Shown: positions 15,816-18,138 of the stretch, one piece after another | Numbering within the stretch: the first letter of the stretch is position 1 | How the letters are laid out: each line of letters opens with the position of its first letter | Assembly (NCBI GenBank): GCA_002411515.1 | Contig: DHTF01000127.1 | Location: forward strand, 16,266 to 34,403 | Length of the DNA stretch: 18,138 nt | Source of the DNA: Proteiniphilum sp. UBA5267 | GTDB taxonomy: Bacteria > Bacteroidota > Bacteroidia > Bacteroidales > Dysgonomonadaceae | Direction of reading: 5' to 3' | Position numbers and translations under genes: made by a program | The notes under the pieces: generated by a model | Databases searched by the model: none | What the model was told of the DNA's origin: nothing | The model's input: the letters and a program-made list of their open reading frames with translations, nothing else

Positions 15816-16694
15816 ATGAAAAATATAAAATTTGTACTCTTGATAGTTACCGCAAGTATTCTGTTCTGGTCTTGCGGCGAAGAGACGCTCGATTCGAAAA
15901 GTATCTTTGATAACGATGAGCAGGTAATGAACGAATTTGACCAATGGCTCTATACGAACTTTACAGTTCCATATAATATTGAGTTCAAATACAGATTCGA
16001 TGATAAAGAGTCAAACACTAACTACAACCTGACTCCAGCAAGATTGGATAAGTCAGTGGCATTAGCTATCCTGGTGAAACACCTCTGGATTGATGTGTAC
16101 GAAGAACTTCTAGGTAAAGAATTTCTCTCCAAATACAGCCCTAGACTATTTCATTTGATTGGTTCACCCGCTTACAACAGTCAGGGATCGATCATTCTTG
16201 GTACTGCAGAAGGTGGTTTGAAGGTGACTCTTTATAATGTAAATATGATTGACGTTGAAAATCCTGACATTGATATGCTCAATTATTGGTATTTCAAAAC
16301 GATGCACCATGAATTTGCGCATATCCTTCATCAGACCAAAAGTTACACAACAGATTTCAACCTGATTTCTGCCACCGATTACCAATCGGGGAGCTGGGTC
16401 AATATTGGAGATGATGAAGCATTACAAATGGGTTTTGTCTCACCTTACGGAAGTTCTGAAAGCCAGGAAGACTTTGTGGAAGTTCTTGCAGTTTATGTGA
16501 CCAATAGCGAGGAGTACTGGCAATCAATACTGGAGACAGCGGGAGAGGAAGGTGCTGACAAAATTATGCAAAAGTTCCATATTGTGGAAGATTATTTAAA
16601 ATCCAGTTGGGATATCGATATTTACGAACTGAGAGAAATCGTTTTGCGTCGTTCCGCTGAGGTTGAGACAATGGACTTAACTTCGATCAATTGA
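15816..16694 (+). CDS. Import-associated zinc metallohydrolase lipoprotein (HExxH)
   Basis: A 292-aa lipoprotein (FWSC, Cys 20) with a zinc-metallopeptidase motif: HEFAH at 165-169, H165 and H169 as metal ligands and E166 as the catalytic base. The following QEDFVEVLAVY (217-227) resembles the helix carrying the third, glutamate ligand in related gluzincins, with E218 or E222 as candidates. H172 (HEFAHILH) is another possibility. The protein matches what I remember of the family called substrate import-associated zinc metallohydrolase lipoprotein, found in SusC/SusD operons (TIGR04549; also Pfam PF15890-like). It probably acts at the cell surface or in the periplasm on the imported substrate, suggesting a peptide-containing one, but activity on any substrate is unproven. 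I chose the ATG at 15816, the signal-peptide start; an ATG at 15762 would overlap the susD-like gene. Confidence 0.88.
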   Translation: MKNIKFVLLIVTASILFWSCGEETLDSKSIFDNDEQVMNEFDQWLYTNFTVPYNIEFKYRFDDKESNTNYNLTPARLDKSVALAILVKHLWIDVYEELLGKEFLSKYSPRLFHLIGSPAYNSQGSIILGTAEGGLKVTLYNVNMIDVENPDIDMLNYWYFKTMHHEFAHILHQTKSYTTDFNLISATDYQSGSWVNIGDDEALQMGFVSPYGSSESQEDFVEVLAVYVTNSEEYWQSILETAGEEGADKIMQKFHIVEDYLKSSWDIDIYELREIVLRRSAEVETMDLTSIN

Positions 16695-16742
16695 CAATAT
16701 GTCACGGGATAGATATTTTTAATAAATGACAACTAAAAGAAT

Positions 16743-18047
16743 ATGAAAAAATATAGATATATAACATTCCTGTTGGGCATAATCCTTTTCGTCTCCTGTA
16801 ACCCAGTTGAAGAAAATTTGTTTGACGATTCTTCTGCTATCAGAATCGAAAAGTCACTTCTCAATACACAAGATGTATTGAAGAATGCTGAGAATGGATG
16901 GTTAATGGAGTATTATCCTTCATCTCAACAAACTTATGGAGGGTATAATGTTCTCGCTAAATTCACAGACAAGGAGGTTACAATTGCATCTGAAATTGAG
17001 GATTTTGATATTACTGAAAAGAGCTCATACTCATTGAAGCAAAGTGCCGGCCCTGTACTTACTTTTGACACCTACAACGAGATATTTCACACCTTTTCCG
17101 ATCCGAACAGTTCCAAGTCAGGTCTTGGCGATAATGGTGTTGGTATGGGTGGTGATTTTGAGTTCCTGATCTTGAAATCGACACAGGATTCGGTGATTCT
17201 GAAGGGTAAAAAAACCGGCAATAGAATCATAATGACTCCTATCCAATCCGGAACAGATTGGGGTGCCTATGTTGAGGAACTACAGGAGGCGTCAGAAATA
17301 ATGAAATTCAAGAATTTTGAATATCATGTGGCGGGCCAGATTATTCCGGTGCGTGTCTCTTATCGCTCTCTGATCATGACCTATACCAATGAAGAAGGTA
17401 ATGAGGTGACAGTCAGTGCTCCCTATATCCAGACCTTAACAGGTTATAAACTGTATCAACCACTTACGATACTGGGTGTCACGGTAGAGGCTTTTAATTA
17501 TGGTAAAGAGGGAGACACTGAGTATTTCACACCGGTTAACGGCACTGATGCACGCTTGGTAGCGGTGTTTCCACCGCTCAATCAGACTCTTGTATCCGGC
17601 GACTGGTTCTTTGCTTTCAGTGGTTTGGGTACATATGGTAAAAACTATTGGAACTATGCAAAGGTAAACGGATTGGATGCCATAGGTGAAGAGCTCTATT
17701 ATGCATACCTTGGTACACACAGTGATGGGAAATATGCTTTTTCTTTCGCTTCTGCATATGGTAGTTCTCTTTATGGTGGTGCTCTTCATTTTAATTATGA
17801 ATTGATAGACGAGAACAAAGTGAAATACTCTTTCGCTTTAACAGGAGCTGGAGATGGTGTTTGGTATTACAACAATGCACAGTTTGTTTATTTGATTTAT
17901 CCTTTATACGGAGGTTCAAACAAAACATTTACGCTGACTGCAGATAATGAGAAGGATCCAAGCTGGATAATACTCACGGACGATAGTGACCCGAATAACA
18001 CGATTAAGTTATTTGCCGATCAGATAATCTGGCCTTTCTCGAACTAA
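16743..18047 (+). CDS. DUF4302-type lipoprotein
   Basis: A 434-aa lipoprotein with signal MKKYRYITFLLGIILFVSC (lipobox Cys 19) followed by NPVEENLFDDSSAIR. The pattern around VLKNAENGWLMEYYPSSQQ, YGGYNVLAKFTDKEVTI, PVLTFDTYNEIFHTFSDPNS and FEFLILKSTQDSVILKGKK is that of DUF4302 proteins, a family regularly encoded with SusC/SusD and the zinc metallohydrolase lipoprotein. The rest is strand-rich and rich in Tyr and Gly. It is probably a surface-exposed accessory or substrate-binding component; no catalytic motif is visible and its role is unknown. It lies 48 nt after the metallohydrolase stop with no promoter between, and a hairpin follows 26 nt after its stop, so it closes the operon. Confidence 0.85.
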   Translation: MKKYRYITFLLGIILFVSCNPVEENLFDDSSAIRIEKSLLNTQDVLKNAENGWLMEYYPSSQQTYGGYNVLAKFTDKEVTIASEIEDFDITEKSSYSLKQSAGPVLTFDTYNEIFHTFSDPNSSKSGLGDNGVGMGGDFEFLILKSTQDSVILKGKKTGNRIIMTPIQSGTDWGAYVEELQEASEIMKFKNFEYHVAGQIIPVRVSYRSLIMTYTNEEGNEVTVSAPYIQTLTGYKLYQPLTILGVTVEAFNYGKEGDTEYFTPVNGTDARLVAVFPPLNQTLVSGDWFFAFSGLGTYGKNYWNYAKVNGLDAIGEELYYAYLGTHSDGKYAFSFASAYGSSLYGGALHFNYELIDENKVKYSFALTGAGDGVWYYNNAQFVYLIYPLYGGSNKTFTLTADNEKDPSWIILTDDSDPNNTIKLFADQIIWPFSN

Positions 18048-18073
18048 TTTTTTGAAAGATCCATGACAAATTG

Positions 18074-18107
18074 AGAAGGAAGAAAACCACTTAGTTTTCT
18101 TCCTTCT
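18074..18107 (+). terminator. Intrinsic terminator of the susCD operon
   Basis: GAAGGAAGAAAAC (18075-18087) pairs perfectly with GTTTTCTTCCTTC (18094-18106) around a 6-nt loop; A18074-T18107 adds one pair, 14 in all. The descending arm is pyrimidine-rich, but the tail (TCCGTTATAT) is not a clean T-run. The last 31 bp of the window hold nothing I can identify. Confidence 0.72.
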
Positions 18108-18138
18108 TCCGTTATATAGGGTCTGCTTATTAAATCCC

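Overview
The window looks like chromosomal DNA of a Bacteroidales bacterium (Bacteroidota). The reasons are promoters of the TAnnTTTG (-7) type, A-rich ribosome-binding regions, a SusC/SusD pair, a GT3-type glycogen synthase, a DUF3244-like secreted protein and a TPR/membrane/helix-turn-helix regulator. A family such as Dysgonomonadaceae (Proteiniphilum/Petrimonas) is possible, but I cannot assign a genus from sequence alone.

Left part (1-7400), core metabolism. The 5' 955 codons of mfd, the transcription-repair coupling factor, lie on the minus strand; its 3' end is outside the window. Divergent from it is a two-gene glycogen cluster on the plus strand: a eukaryote-type GT3 glycogen synthase and a GT35 alpha-glucan phosphorylase. 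The two divergent promoters form a perfect 12-bp inverted repeat. The cluster ends at a strong bidirectional hairpin terminator.

Middle part (7450-10223), minus strand. A small secreted DUF3244-like protein overlaps a short AraC-type regulator (probably translationally coupled). Their promoter is followed directly by a 13-position hairpin at the predicted 5' end of the mRNA. Upstream of them is a large TPR protein with an N-terminal lipobox, one membrane segment, a coiled coil and a C-terminal LuxR-like HTH, probably a membrane-bound one-component regulator.

Right part (10224-18138). An AT-rich divergent region of about 690 bp separates that regulator from a four-gene operon on the plus strand: SusC-like TonB-dependent transporter, SusD-like lipoprotein, a HExxH zinc metallohydrolase lipoprotein, and a DUF4302 lipoprotein, ending at a 14-bp hairpin. 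No carbohydrate-active enzyme is in the operon, so a peptide or protein-derived substrate is as plausible as a glycan. The divergent region holds several dyads and an extra consensus promoter followed about 95 bp later by a terminator-like hairpin, which suggests a small RNA or leader attenuation ahead of susC.

I see no mobile element, tRNA, rRNA, CRISPR array or defence system. The least explained parts are the regulatory architecture around the transporter operon and the coupled secreted-protein/AraC pair.
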